A stretch of DNA of 35,404 nt from an uncultured Collinsella sp. Lineage in GTDB: Bacteria > Actinomycetota > Coriobacteriia > Coriobacteriales > Coriobacteriaceae. Positions 23,277 through 32,105 of this stretch are shown in pieces; position 1 is the first letter of the stretch, and each line of letters begins with the position of its first letter. The stretch is from positions 1-35,404 of the forward strand of contig CAUAEH010000018.1 in the NCBI GenBank assembly GCA_958427975.1, in the 5' to 3' direction. The notes below the pieces were generated by a model. It made no database searches. It was not told where the DNA came from and saw nothing but the letters and a program-made list of their open reading frames with translations. Made by a program: the position numbers and the translations under genes.

Positions 23277-24740
23277 CTACTCCATCATGTCAAGGACAGA
23301 CGGACGCAGCTCGCTCTCGGCAGCCTCGGGATCGGTCTCGCGCAGGCGGTTGATGTAGCGGTTGTACCACATCACGGCAAGGCCCAGGAAGACAACCACA
23401 CCGCCAACGTTGTAGACCAGCGTCAGCCACAGCGGCTGATCGAGCGGAATGGTGCCGCAGATAAGCACGAAGCAGAAGACCACAAGCAGGAATGCAGCAA
23501 TGACCAGGCCAAAGGTGCGCGAACCCATGCGAAAGCCACGGGGAGCAGCGTCGAAGTTCTTGCGTAACATAAAGTAGGCAAGCAGGATCAGCAGCGGCGG
23601 GAGCAGAGCGGTGGCAGCCGTCATGTTGGTGACGATCATGAGCAGGTCGTCGAGATTACCGGAGCCCAGGGCCGGGATGATCAGGATGGGGACGACGATA
23701 GCGAACTGCAGCCAAGCGGCGCGGGCGGGAATGCCATGCTCGTTAAGCTCGACGATCTTGCTACCAAAGACGCCCTTGGGGATCTCGGTGAAGAACACCT
23801 TGATGGGAGCGGAGGTCCACATCATGAGGGAGCCCAGCGTGGCAGCGAGAAGGATCAGGCCGATGACGCGCGTGGACACTTCCATGGGAATGCCAAAGTG
23901 GGCAAAGACAGCGCCGAATACGTCGAAGATGCCGGTGGAGATGGCAACGCTGCCCTCGGGGATGAACAGGTTAACCAGCAGCGAAGCGCCTGCATACAGA
24001 AGGCCGATGGTCAGGCCGGCGATAACGACAGTGCGCACGAAGGCCTTGACGCCGCCCTTGAGGTCGTTGAGGAACACGCCGACAGACTCAGCGCCGCCAA
24101 CGCCCTGGATGATCCAGGCAAGCGTACCGAAGAAGCCCCACGCAGTTGCGAAGTTGCTCATGTCGGGAGCCATGTTAGCGGGAGTAGGAGCCGTAGCGAA
24201 CTCAACGCCGCCAAAGGCAGCAGCCAGGGACAGCAGGATGAACACGGCGGTCAGGCCGAGAGCCGCGGTCGAACCGAAGGAGGAAATGGAGCCGATCCAC
24301 TTAGCGCCCTTGGTCGAAACCCACGTGGCGATAGCAAAGACGACGATCTCGATAATGGTGATCCACAGCTGCGAAAGCTCGGCGTTGGCACCAAAGAACA
24401 CGTAGCTCGCGTAGATGATGACGTTGGGCAGGACGGACGCAAAGAAGAACAGGTTAACGAACCAGTAGCTAAATGCCGTCAGGAACGCCCAGCGACCACC
24501 CATCGAGGTCTTAACCCATGCGTACACGCCAGACTCGGAGTCCTTGTTGAGGCCGACGAACTCGGCGGTAACCAGGGTATAGGGGACAAAGTACAAAAGC
24601 GTGGCGAAGAAGAACGACGGCGCGGCTGCCAAGCCGATAGCCGCGTTGTTGTTGATGATGTTCTTGATACCGAACACGGCGGCGACCGTCATGCCCAGCA
24701 GAGCGAACGAACCAATCGTTCCTCGTTTTTCAGAGCTCAT
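23277..24740 (-). CDS. APC-superfamily amino acid permease/antiporter
   Basis: 487 residues from the ATG at 24740, whose TTGGGAGGGC upstream sequence supplies the ribosome binding site. About 12 membrane helices. The first helix has the family's unwound region (FALLGMTVAAVFGIKNIIN), and helix 2-3 has PYTLVTAEFVGLNKDSESGVYAWVKTSMGGRWAF, similar to the glutamate:GABA antiporter/YjeM-like branch. Helix 6 contains IIQGVGGAESVGVF, typical of the substrate site. It probably imports or exchanges an amino acid; which one is not evident. No decarboxylase gene lies next to it. It is transcribed alone after the ebg genes, with its own terminator. Confidence 0.88.
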   Translation of the reverse strand: MSSEKRGTIGSFALLGMTVAAVFGIKNIINNNAAIGLAAAPSFFFATLLYFVPYTLVTAEFVGLNKDSESGVYAWVKTSMGGRWAFLTAFSYWFVNLFFFASVLPNVIIYASYVFFGANAELSQLWITIIEIVVFAIATWVSTKGAKWIGSISSFGSTAALGLTAVFILLSLAAAFGGVEFATAPTPANMAPDMSNFATAWGFFGTLAWIIQGVGGAESVGVFLNDLKGGVKAFVRTVVIAGLTIGLLYAGASLLVNLFIPEGSVAISTGIFDVFGAVFAHFGIPMEVSTRVIGLILLAATLGSLMMWTSAPIKVFFTEIPKGVFGSKIVELNEHGIPARAAWLQFAIVVPILIIPALGSGNLDDLLMIVTNMTAATALLPPLLILLAYFMLRKNFDAAPRGFRMGSRTFGLVIAAFLLVVFCFVLICGTIPLDQPLWLTLVYNVGGVVVFLGLAVMWYNRYINRLRETDPEAAESELRPSVLDMME

Positions 24741-24776
24741 AAGCCCTCCCAATCATCTATTAAATGTCATCTAAAC

Positions 24777-24807
24777 CCGTCCGAGCTGCAAGTGCAAACA
24801 CGGACGG
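24777..24807 (-). terminator. Possible weak terminator after ebgC
   Basis: CCGTCCG (24777-24783) pairs with CGGACGG (24801-24807); read leftward it is followed by GGGTTTAG, a poor T-run. It lies between ebgC and the APC permease gene and may only partly separate them. Confidence 0.4.
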
Positions 24808-24893
24808 TGCACCTGCTAAGGGGAATGGGGAAAAGGGAGTCAACAAAGCCATCCCCCTTAACGGCGCGAAGCAAACGTCCAGGCGGACGAATA

Positions 24894-25349
24894 CTACTTG
24901 TTGGGGAAGGAATATCCTTCAACCGTCACGTGCAGCACCACGACGCGGGGATCCGAAGCCTCGGCGATAACACGGTAAGCCTCGTCAATTTCGATGACGG
25001 CAACGCCGCCGGCGGGAATCGTCACGGTCTCCCCCGTGCCCTCAAAGCGTTCGCGATCGTCGATATCGCTGTAGGCGCGCGTGCAGGTAAGATCGGCCTT
25101 GGAAGCCACCTCGACGGTCAGATCGCCATCGAGCGGGGCGAGCACGGCATGGTAGCGACGGTGACCGACCAAATCGGCAGTAGCCGCCTCGTGGGCGTTC
25201 ACCCACCAATACACCAGCGAGTCGCCGATAGAGTACGCCACATCGTGCTGCAGGTCGGCAACACCATCGAGCGCCTGGCCGGTGCGCATCCACTTCTTGA
25301 CGGACTTCATCTGAGCGTCGAAATCGGCGCGCGAGTTAAAGACATGCAT
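24894..25349 (-). CDS. ebgC: Beta-galactosidase small subunit (EbgC, YhcH/YjgK family)
   Basis: 151 residues, the length of EbgC (149). It is a cupin-like protein with LVYWWVNAHEAATADLVGHRRYHAV (the histidine-rich part of the family) and a C-terminal TVTIPAGGVAVIEIDEAYRV barrel strand. In E. coli EbgC binds EbgA and is needed for full activity. The ATG is 3 nt after the ebgA stop and its AAGGAGG site lies in the end of ebgA, giving translational coupling that suits equal subunit production. Confidence 0.9.
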   Translation of the reverse strand: MHVFNSRADFDAQMKSVKKWMRTGQALDGVADLQHDVAYSIGDSLVYWWVNAHEAATADLVGHRRYHAVLAPLDGDLTVEVASKADLTCTRAYSDIDDRERFEGTGETVTIPAGGVAVIEIDEAYRVIAEASDPRVVVLHVTVEGYSFPNK

Positions 25350-25352
25350 GGC

Positions 25353-28300
25353 TTATGCCTCCTTAATGGGTGCCAGCGCCTGAGCCAGATCGGCAGACGT
25401 CAGCGGTCGCAGGGACACCTCAAAGCTGAAGCTCTCAAAACGGGTGCGATAGGAATCGAGCACCTCGGAACCCCAAGAGTTCGAGCCAAGGCCGAGCAGC
25501 TGGTCGTTGATGTTGACCGTAACCGTGTCGCCTGGGACGAGATCGTAGACATGCTTGGCGTTATCGATGGCCTCGCAGCTATAGGGCCATGCCGAGAACG
25601 AGAACGGGTTGGAAGCGGCGTCGGTCGGACGAGTCACCAACACGCCGTCACCGTGGCTGGAGCGCAGGGCGACCCAACGGGTGCCCTCGCGGTTAGCGCA
25701 ATCCTGGGGCATGACATACGGCGTGAACATGTCGTCGACCGTAGTGCGGTAATGGCCGACCGGGTTGGCGCGCAGCGAGTCCGGATAGTTCTCGCCCGGG
25801 CCGTGGCCATACCACTCGACGGCACGATCGCAACCGGGGACCTCGAAGGAGATGCCGATGCGCGGGATAATGTCCGAATAGTCGCCGTAAGGCTCGCCGG
25901 AAACCTTGAGGTCGACGCGACCGCTCGGAAGCACGGTGTAGACAAGCTCGACGCGCATGCCGAACGCACGGACGGGAGGAGCAATGCGCTGGCTCACGGT
26001 AACGACGACCGCATTGCCGTCCTGCTTCCAAGAAACCTTGCGGGTGGACGTCTGCATTACATCGATGAAGTTGTCCTTCCACAGGGAGTCGTACTCCTGG
26101 GCGTGGTTGTCGACGAGCGGATGCCAAAAACCAACCTGGGGACCGGAGGCCATGACGTCGCGGCCGGATGCCTTCCACTCGCTCACGGTGCCGCTTACCT
26201 TGCTGAAGGTCAGCTCGCCATTGAGGGAGTGAATGCGAATCTCCTGCTCGGTCTCCTCGACCGTAAGCTCAGGACGAGCGGGGGCGGCGATGGCCGGCGC
26301 CGGATGGTTTGCGATGGCAAACTGGCTTGCGCCCAGTTGGAACATCGGCTTGCACCAGACGTGAGCGGCCATGGTGTAGGCGCGCACGGTCAGCAGGGTC
26401 TCGCCTACCGCGGCCTCGTGAATCACTAGCGGAAGCTGGACGGACTCACCGGGGGCAACCGCACCGGGCACGAGCGTCTTGCGGCACACTACGTCGCCGT
26501 CCACCAGGGTCTCCGCCGACAGACAGACATCCTCGAGGGTGGTGAACCAACGCTTGTTGGTGACAGTCAGCTCGCCCGCCTCGGCATCGTAGGCCATGCG
26601 AACCGGGCAGATGACCTGGCCATACTCAGTGAGGCCCGGGCTCGGCTGCTGCCAAGGGAACACCATGCCATCGATGCAGAAGTTGCTGTTGTTGGGGTAA
26701 TCGCCGTTGTCGCCACCATACATATCGTAGGCAACGCCGTCCTCGGTCACAGCAGCCAGACCGTGGTCGCACCATTCCCAAATAAACTGGCCCTGGATGC
26801 AATCCCAGCGATCGAAGACCTCCTGGTACTCGGACAGGCCCCCGGGACCGTTGCCCATGGAGTGACCGTACTCGCAGTTGATGCGCGGCTTGGGGAACGG
26901 ATGCTCGCCAAAGTCGTTCATCTGCGAAACACGGGAGTACATCGTGGAAATGACATCAACGGTATCGGCGTTGCGGTCCTCCTCGTAATGGACCGGACGA
27001 CCATCGAGCTCGTGAGCCTTGGCATACATTGCACGGATGTTGCAGCCATAGCCGCTCTCGTTGCCCATCGACCACATAATGATGCAGGCGTGGTTGCGCT
27101 CCTGCATCACCAGGCGCTCAATACGGTCGACGTAGGCCGGCTCCCATGCCGGGTCGTCGGTGACCAGGGCGATATTGCCGATATTCTCGAAGCCGTGGCT
27201 CTCCATATCGGTCTCGGCGACCAGCATGATGCCATACTCATCGCACAGCTCGTAGAAGCGCGGGTCGTTGGCGTAGTGGGACGTGCGCACCGCGTTGATG
27301 TTGTGCTGCTTCATGAGCTCCAGGTCGCGGCGCATGCGATCGAGGCCCACGGCGCGGCCCTTGTGATCGTCGTGATCGTGGCGGTTGACGCCATGCATCT
27401 TAAAGTAAGTGCCGTTGAGGTAGATATGATTGCCCTCGACCGTCACCTCGGCAAGACCCTGGCGATGCGGAACGTACTCGCTGACCTCGTCACCGTCGTA
27501 GACCTCAAACGTAAGGTCATAGAGGAAGGGGTCCTCGGGGTTCCAGAAGTGGGCATCGGTCACGTTGCATTCGGCATGGCCGTCGACGCACTCACCCGTA
27601 GCCACCACGTTCTCGCCATCGCTGAGCGTAAACACGATGCGGGAAGCGCCCTCGGCCACCGTATCGAGCGTGATCAGAGCGGTATCGCCCTCGCGGTGCG
27701 TGCGGAACCTAAAGTCTACCAGATGCGCGGCGGGACGCTGCATAAGGTACACGTCGCGGAAGATGCCCGAGGCCCACCACATATCCTGGTCCTCGATGTA
27801 GCTGCCATCGCTGTACTGCAAGACCTTAACCGCAAAAAGGTTGTCGCCCTCGACAAGTGCGTCGGTCACGTCGAACTCGGCGGACAGGCGCGAGCCCTTG
27901 GTCATGCCGATAAACTGACCGTTGACGTACAGCTCGCCATAGCTCTCGATGCCGTCGAAGCGAATGATCTCGCGAGCGCCGGCAGGAACAGCGGGAAGGT
28001 TGACGATGCGCTGGTAGACGCCCGTGGGGTCATCGGAGGGAACAAACGGCTGATCCACCGGGAACGGGAAGCCCTCGTCGGTATAGGCAAGGTTGCCGTA
28101 GCCATCTACCTGCCACAGGTGCGGAACTTCCACGTGATCCCACTCGGGCTCGTACGTGGAGAGCTCCTCGTTGGAAACGGCAGCAGGTCCCTCAAAGAGG
28201 CGGAACTGCCACGAGCCGGACAGCTGGACAAACCCGCGCGACAGCTCGCGGCTGTACGTAGCGGCGAGATCGGCGGTCTCGTAACCCATAAAGTACGCAT

Positions 28301-28361
28301 GGGGTGCCAGGCGGTTCCTGTGGGTGAGCGCTTGGTTTTCCCAATCGTTAATGGCGTCCAT
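25353..28361 (-). CDS. ebgA: Beta-galactosidase large subunit, GH2 (EbgA/LacZ)
   Basis: 1002 residues with the five-domain GH2 LacZ layout: sugar-binding domain from residue 1 (GSWQFRLFEGP near 47), immunoglobulin-like domains, a TIM barrel, and the beta-galactosidase small-chain domain at the C-terminus. The acid/base Glu is in MGNESGYG (Glu at about 435) and the nucleophile Glu in CEYGHSMGNGPGG (Glu at about 497). HGVNRHDHD (about 335) is also typical. No signal peptide, so it acts on imported lactose or other beta-galactosides in the cytoplasm. The adjacent ebgC favours EbgA over LacZ. The ATG at 28361 has a GAAGGAGC site. Three identical palindromes upstream and a divergent LacI gene show its control. 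Confidence 0.95.
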   Translation of the reverse strand: MDAINDWENQALTHRNRLAPHAYFMGYETADLAATYSRELSRGFVQLSGSWQFRLFEGPAAVSNEELSTYEPEWDHVEVPHLWQVDGYGNLAYTDEGFPFPVDQPFVPSDDPTGVYQRIVNLPAVPAGAREIIRFDGIESYGELYVNGQFIGMTKGSRLSAEFDVTDALVEGDNLFAVKVLQYSDGSYIEDQDMWWASGIFRDVYLMQRPAAHLVDFRFRTHREGDTALITLDTVAEGASRIVFTLSDGENVVATGECVDGHAECNVTDAHFWNPEDPFLYDLTFEVYDGDEVSEYVPHRQGLAEVTVEGNHIYLNGTYFKMHGVNRHDHDDHKGRAVGLDRMRRDLELMKQHNINAVRTSHYANDPRFYELCDEYGIMLVAETDMESHGFENIGNIALVTDDPAWEPAYVDRIERLVMQERNHACIIMWSMGNESGYGCNIRAMYAKAHELDGRPVHYEEDRNADTVDVISTMYSRVSQMNDFGEHPFPKPRINCEYGHSMGNGPGGLSEYQEVFDRWDCIQGQFIWEWCDHGLAAVTEDGVAYDMYGGDNGDYPNNSNFCIDGMVFPWQQPSPGLTEYGQVICPVRMAYDAEAGELTVTNKRWFTTLEDVCLSAETLVDGDVVCRKTLVPGAVAPGESVQLPLVIHEAAVGETLLTVRAYTMAAHVWCKPMFQLGASQFAIANHPAPAIAAPARPELTVEETEQEIRIHSLNGELTFSKVSGTVSEWKASGRDVMASGPQVGFWHPLVDNHAQEYDSLWKDNFIDVMQTSTRKVSWKQDGNAVVVTVSQRIAPPVRAFGMRVELVYTVLPSGRVDLKVSGEPYGDYSDIIPRIGISFEVPGCDRAVEWYGHGPGENYPDSLRANPVGHYRTTVDDMFTPYVMPQDCANREGTRWVALRSSHGDGVLVTRPTDAASNPFSFSAWPYSCEAIDNAKHVYDLVPGDTVTVNINDQLLGLGSNSWGSEVLDSYRTRFESFSFEVSLRPLTSADLAQALAPIKEA

Positions 28362-28395
28362 GGTGATGCTCCTTCGTCATCGTAGTGATTCTTGT

Positions 28396-28494
28396 GCAAC
28401 CGGTTGTCCTTATCTTACGGGCGATGCAAAAAACTGTGCAACCGGTTGTCCGCTGAACGGTCGATTTGGCCGGGTTAACGGTGCAACCGGTTGT
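28396..28494. promoter_or_regulatory. Three LacI-family operators upstream of ebgA
   Basis: GCAACCGGTTGT occurs three times, at 28396-28407, 28438-28449 and 28483-28494, each preceded by GT. The centres are 42 and 45 bp apart, about four helical turns each, so bound dimers would lie on the same face of the DNA. The near-symmetric form with a central CCGG is classic for LacI/GalR proteins. They lie between ebgA (start 28361) and the divergent LacI gene (start 28738) but cluster at the ebgA side. Confidence 0.85.
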
Positions 28495-28737
28495 ACAATC
28501 GCAACACTTATGTCACCCTGAGTATCGAAACTCAGCGCAAGACATCGTTCTTAAGCTCGTAGGCAACCTCCACGCCCGCTGATATCTCACCCACACGAGA
28601 CGTATTCGATTTCGGCTTGGTTGCAAAACGACACCGGTCACCGGATATCATGAACGCTGTTCAGGCGCACTATAGTAAGCTGTATCCGCACCAGCCCGTA
28701 TCAGTGACAACATCGACCACATTTTCCAGGAGACGCC

Positions 28738-29754
28738 ATGACCCAACCAGTTCGCACCGCACCTACGCTTGCCGAGGTTGCCGCAGCTGCCGGCGTGTCG
28801 CGCTCCACGGCATCGCGCGCCCTCAACGATTCGCCCCGCATTAGCGAGGAAACCAAAAAGCGCGTCCGCGCGGCGGCCAAGGAAGTCAATTTTGTCCCCA
28901 ACGCTCGTGGCCGAGCGCTCGCTGTCGGGCGCACGGAAATCATCGCCGTGCTCGTGACCGAGCCCCTGAGTGAACTCTTCAGCGACCCCACCTATAGCGA
29001 GTTTTTGAGCGGCATTACCGAGGAACTGTCGGAGTCGTCCTATCTGCCCGTTATCTTGCAGGCGTCTTCTACGCATGAGCGCAACCGCGCACGCGAGCAC
29101 TTTGAGCGCCGCTCGTTCGACGCCGTGATCGACGTCTCCCCCTACAAGGGCAGCGAGCTGCTCGAGGTGCTGCGCGAGCTGGGCGTACCCACCGTGTTGT
29201 GCGGCCAGCTCGAGGGCCACCCCTATCGCGATGTGTTCTCGACGGTCTACTCCGACGACGAAGAGGGCGGACATTTTGCGGCACTCGCCATGAAGGATCG
29301 CGGGCGCAAAGATATCGTCGCCGTGTTGGGACCGCAAGACAACCCCGCTGTTGTCGACCGTCTGCGCGGCTACCGCGCCGTCTTGGGCGAAGACCTCCCA
29401 GACGCAAACGTTATCTATACCGGCTGGAACAGCGGAGACGGCTATCAGGCCATGCACCAGATCCTCGCGCGCGAGATTGCTTTCGATGGCGTGCTCTGCG
29501 GGTCGGACCGTATCGCGGCTGGCGTCATCACCGCACTCAACGAGGCAGGCCTATCCGTTCCGGCGGACGTTTCCGTCGTCGGCTTCGACGATCACGAGAT
29601 TGCGACGCGCTGCGTCCCCGCGCTCACGACCGTCCGCCAGCCCCTGCGCGAAGAAGGCCACATGGCCGCCAACATTGCGCTCGACATGATCAAGGGCGCC
29701 GAGCCCACCACCTCCGTGATGCACATGCAGCTGATCCAGAGAGACTCGCTATAA
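28738..29754 (+). CDS. LacI-family repressor, probable regulator of ebgAC
   Basis: 338 residues. N-terminal helix-turn-helix TLAEVAAAAGVSRSTASRALNDSPRISEETKKRV (about residues 10-43), hinge VNFVPNARGRALAVG, then the ligand domain with VLVTEPLSELFSDPTYSEFLSG and the GVLCGSDRIAAGVITAL and VVGFDDHEIATRCVPALTTV segments typical of GalR/LacI proteins. It is divergent from ebgA with three CCGG-centred operators in between, so it very likely represses the beta-galactosidase operon. The ATG has an AGGAG site at 6 nt. The first hairpin of the 62-nt array begins 6 nt after its stop codon and probably terminates it. Confidence 0.9.
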   Translation: MTQPVRTAPTLAEVAAAAGVSRSTASRALNDSPRISEETKKRVRAAAKEVNFVPNARGRALAVGRTEIIAVLVTEPLSELFSDPTYSEFLSGITEELSESSYLPVILQASSTHERNRAREHFERRSFDAVIDVSPYKGSELLEVLRELGVPTVLCGQLEGHPYRDVFSTVYSDDEEGGHFAALAMKDRGRKDIVAVLGPQDNPAVVDRLRGYRAVLGEDLPDANVIYTGWNSGDGYQAMHQILAREIAFDGVLCGSDRIAAGVITALNEAGLSVPADVSVVGFDDHEIATRCVPALTTVRQPLREEGHMAANIALDMIKGAEPTTSVMHMQLIQRDSL

Positions 29755-29760
29755 GAAACT

Positions 29761-29963
29761 GGGACAGGCTTTCCGCCAGACAGTTGTTGCGGAAAGCCTG
29801 CCCCGTTTTGAGCGCTCATTCTGGGGCACAGTTTCCGCTAGACAGCTCAACCGGAAACTGTGCCCCATTATTTTGCTGAATTCTGGGTCGCGCTTTCCCA
29901 GAGGGCCCCCTTTGGGAAAGCGCGACCCGTTCTGGACCCAGATTCCGGGACGCACTTTCCGCG
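29761..29963. repeat. 62-nt-phased array of covarying hairpins
   Basis: Four units start at 29761, 29823, 29885 and 29947, exactly 62 nt apart. The left arms share the pattern GGG-N-C-R-S-R-S-TTTCC. Each of the first three units has a matching right arm: 29789-29804 (15 of 16 paired), 29852-29867 (16 of 16, the stem including the T at 29822), and 29913-29928 (16 of 16; this third palindrome also pairs through most of its loop). Variable stem positions change on both sides, keeping the pairing. Loops of units 1 and 2 share AGACAG. The fourth unit keeps only the left arm. T-rich tails after units 1 and 2 (GTTTTG, TTATTTT) would also allow termination of the LacI gene. I see no coding sequence here. 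Confidence 0.85.
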
Positions 29964-30003
29964 ACGCCCGGTCACCCTATATACCCTCACAATCTCGGCG
30001 CAT

Positions 30004-30038
30004 AAAAAACGAGGGAAGGCACACGTCCTTCCCTCGTT
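30004..30038 (-). terminator. Rho-independent terminator of aspS
   Basis: AACGAGGGAAGG (30008-30019) pairs perfectly with CCTTCCCTCGTT (30027-30038), 7-nt loop; read leftward it runs into TTTTTT (30004-30009). Confidence 0.9.
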
Positions 30039-30061
30039 GCAAGCAATATGTAGCCGCTTGC

Positions 30062-31849
30062 CTACATCAGGCGCAGGCTGACGTCCTTGAGCTGGGCGCC
30101 GGAAACGGCACTCGGAGCACCCGACATAAGGTCGGAGCCACTGGCCGTCTTGGGGAACGCCATGACGTCGCGGATGGAGTCGGAACCGGTGAGCAGCATG
30201 CACACGCGGTCCAGACCCAGAGCGAAACCGCCCATCGGGGGCGCACCAAACTTGAGGGCCTCCATGAGGAAGCCAAACTGAGACTCGGCGCGCTCCTCGG
30301 TAAAGCCCAGGAGCTTGAGCATGGACATCTGCATCTCGGCGTTGTGGATACGCATACCGCCGCCGCCGGCCTCAAAGCCGTCCATGACAAAGTCGTAGGT
30401 GCACGAACCGGCTGCCAGCGGATCGGCCTCGATCTTGGCGATGTCGGTCTCGGTCGGCAGGGTAAAGGGCTGATGCTCGGCAGCATAGGCCTTGCGATCC
30501 TCGTCCCAATGGAACAGCGGGAAGTTGACGACCCACAGGAAGTCGTGACCCTCGCGCTTGATCTCGAGCGCATTGGCCATGTGGGAACGCATGCCGCCCA
30601 GGATCTCGTCGGAGAGCAGGCGCGGGCCGGCGGCGAACATCACAAGGTCGCCGGGCTCGACGTCCATGCGCTCGCGCAGAGCCGCCATCTCCTCGTCCGA
30701 GAAGAACTTGACGATGGGGCTGTTGATGGAGCCGTCCTCACGGAAGGCGATCCAAGCCAGGCCCTTGGCGCCAAACGTGGAGGCCACGCCGGCAAGCTTA
30801 TCGATCTTGGCACGTGCCCAGGCGCCGGCGCCCTTGGCGTTGATGGCCTTGACGACAGAGCCCTCCTCGTTTGCGGCAGTCGCAAAGACCTTGAACTTGG
30901 AGTTGGCAAAGATGTCGGTCAGGTCGACCAGGTGCATGCCATAGCGGGTATCGGGCTTATCGGAGCCATAGGTGTCCATGGCATCCCAGTAGTTCATGCG
31001 ACGCAGCGGCGTGGGCATCTCGACACCCATGCGGCCGAAAGCATCGGCAAGAACCTCCTCGAGCGCGCTCATGACATCGTTCTGGTCCACGAAGGACATC
31101 TCGATATCGACCTGGGTGAACTCGGGCTGACGGTCGGCACGCAGGTCCTCGTCGCGGAAGCACTTGGCAACCTGGTAGTAGCGCTCGACGCCACCGACCA
31201 TGAGCAGCTGCTTCAGGAGCTGCGGGGACTGCGGCAGGGCGTAGAAGTTACCCGGCTGAATACGGCTGGGAACGATGAAGTCGCGAGCGCCCTCGGGCGT
31301 GGACTTGAACAAGGAGGGCGTCTCGACCTCCATGAACTCACGGTTGTGCAGCGCCTCGCGAATGGCAAAGGTAAAGTCGGAGCGCAGCTTGAGGTTGGCC
31401 ATCATCTCGGGACGACGGAGGTCCAGATAGCGATAGCGCAGGCGGGTGTCCTCGCTCGTCTCGATGCCGTCCTCGATCTGGAACGGCGGGGTGACGGACG
31501 TGTTGAGCACCTCGGCGTGGTCGGTCAGGACCTCGATCTCGCCGGTCGCGAGCTTGGTGTTGGTGGTCTCCTCGCCACGGGCGCGCACGACGCCGTGGAT
31601 CTTGATGGGCCACTCGGGACGCATGGTCTCGGCGATCTTAAAGGCATCGCCATCGGAGTGCTCGGGGTCGAAGGTGAGCTGCGTGATGCCCTCGCGGTCG
31701 CGAAGGTCGCAGAAGATAAGGCCGCCGTGGTCGCGGCGACGGCTCACCCAACCGGTGAGGGTGACCTCTTCGCCCACGTTCTCGAAGCGAAGCTCGCCGC
31801 AGGTACGGGTGTGCATGGAATGCTCATCGATGGGACGGGTCTGGCTCAT
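30062..31849 (-). CDS. aspS: Aspartyl-tRNA synthetase
   Basis: 595 residues, the bacterial type with an OB-fold anticodon domain (about residues 15-110, with GWVSRRRDHGGLIFCDLRDREG), a class II catalytic core (motif 2 FRDEDLRADRQPEFTQVD, about 218-235; motif 3 GGFALGLDRVCMLL, about 535) and the GAD insertion domain between them. It charges tRNA-Asp with aspartate; bacterial AspRS may also charge tRNA-Asn where no AsnRS exists. The ATG at 31849 has an AAAGGAGG site. It is divergent from serB. Confidence 0.96.
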   Translation of the reverse strand: MSQTRPIDEHSMHTRTCGELRFENVGEEVTLTGWVSRRRDHGGLIFCDLRDREGITQLTFDPEHSDGDAFKIAETMRPEWPIKIHGVVRARGEETTNTKLATGEIEVLTDHAEVLNTSVTPPFQIEDGIETSEDTRLRYRYLDLRRPEMMANLKLRSDFTFAIREALHNREFMEVETPSLFKSTPEGARDFIVPSRIQPGNFYALPQSPQLLKQLLMVGGVERYYQVAKCFRDEDLRADRQPEFTQVDIEMSFVDQNDVMSALEEVLADAFGRMGVEMPTPLRRMNYWDAMDTYGSDKPDTRYGMHLVDLTDIFANSKFKVFATAANEEGSVVKAINAKGAGAWARAKIDKLAGVASTFGAKGLAWIAFREDGSINSPIVKFFSDEEMAALRERMDVEPGDLVMFAAGPRLLSDEILGGMRSHMANALEIKREGHDFLWVVNFPLFHWDEDRKAYAAEHQPFTLPTETDIAKIEADPLAAGSCTYDFVMDGFEAGGGGMRIHNAEMQMSMLKLLGFTEERAESQFGFLMEALKFGAPPMGGFALGLDRVCMLLTGSDSIRDVMAFPKTASGSDLMSGAPSAVSGAQLKDVSLRLM

Positions 31850-31876
31850 ACCAGTGATCCTCCTTTATGGATCTGT

Positions 31877-31938
31877 GCCGCCCCGTGTCGTTCCGGGCGG
31901 CGTCGTACAGATTTGCCCAGCCTGCGTAAACCGCGCAG
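31877..31938 (-). promoter_or_regulatory. Structured leader of aspS
   Basis: Two stems lie just upstream of the aspS ribosome binding site: GCCGCCC (31877-31883) with GGGCGGC (31895-31901), and CTGCG (31922-31926) with CGCAG (31934-31938). I see no T-box sequence, so no specific mechanism is claimed. Confidence 0.35.
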
Positions 31939-32105
31939 CCGGACATGGCGTTCTATCTTATCGCACCCGCGTCGATGTACCACGAAAAAGTAGCTCTTGC
32001 CCAAAGACTTGACGGAGACGAAACAATTGACGCACCGCGGCACCCGCCCGCGCTATTCACGTGCGACAATATGCCCCAATAAAACAGCACTTGGAAAGGC
32101 CCGTC

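Noticed and set aside
23736..26429. 897-codon plus-strand open frame spanning the permease and ebg genes
   Set aside because: It crosses several well-supported minus-strand genes and has no recognisable domain.
29761..29963. CRISPR array
   Set aside because: Spacing is regular, but units are palindromes that differ from each other in the stem; there are no identical repeats with unique spacers and no cas genes.
31850..31990. T-box riboswitch before aspS
   Set aside because: I could not find the T-box sequence or an associated terminator; only two simple stems are visible.
29873..31993. 706-codon plus-strand open frame over aspS
   Set aside because: Antisense of aspS, which is certain.
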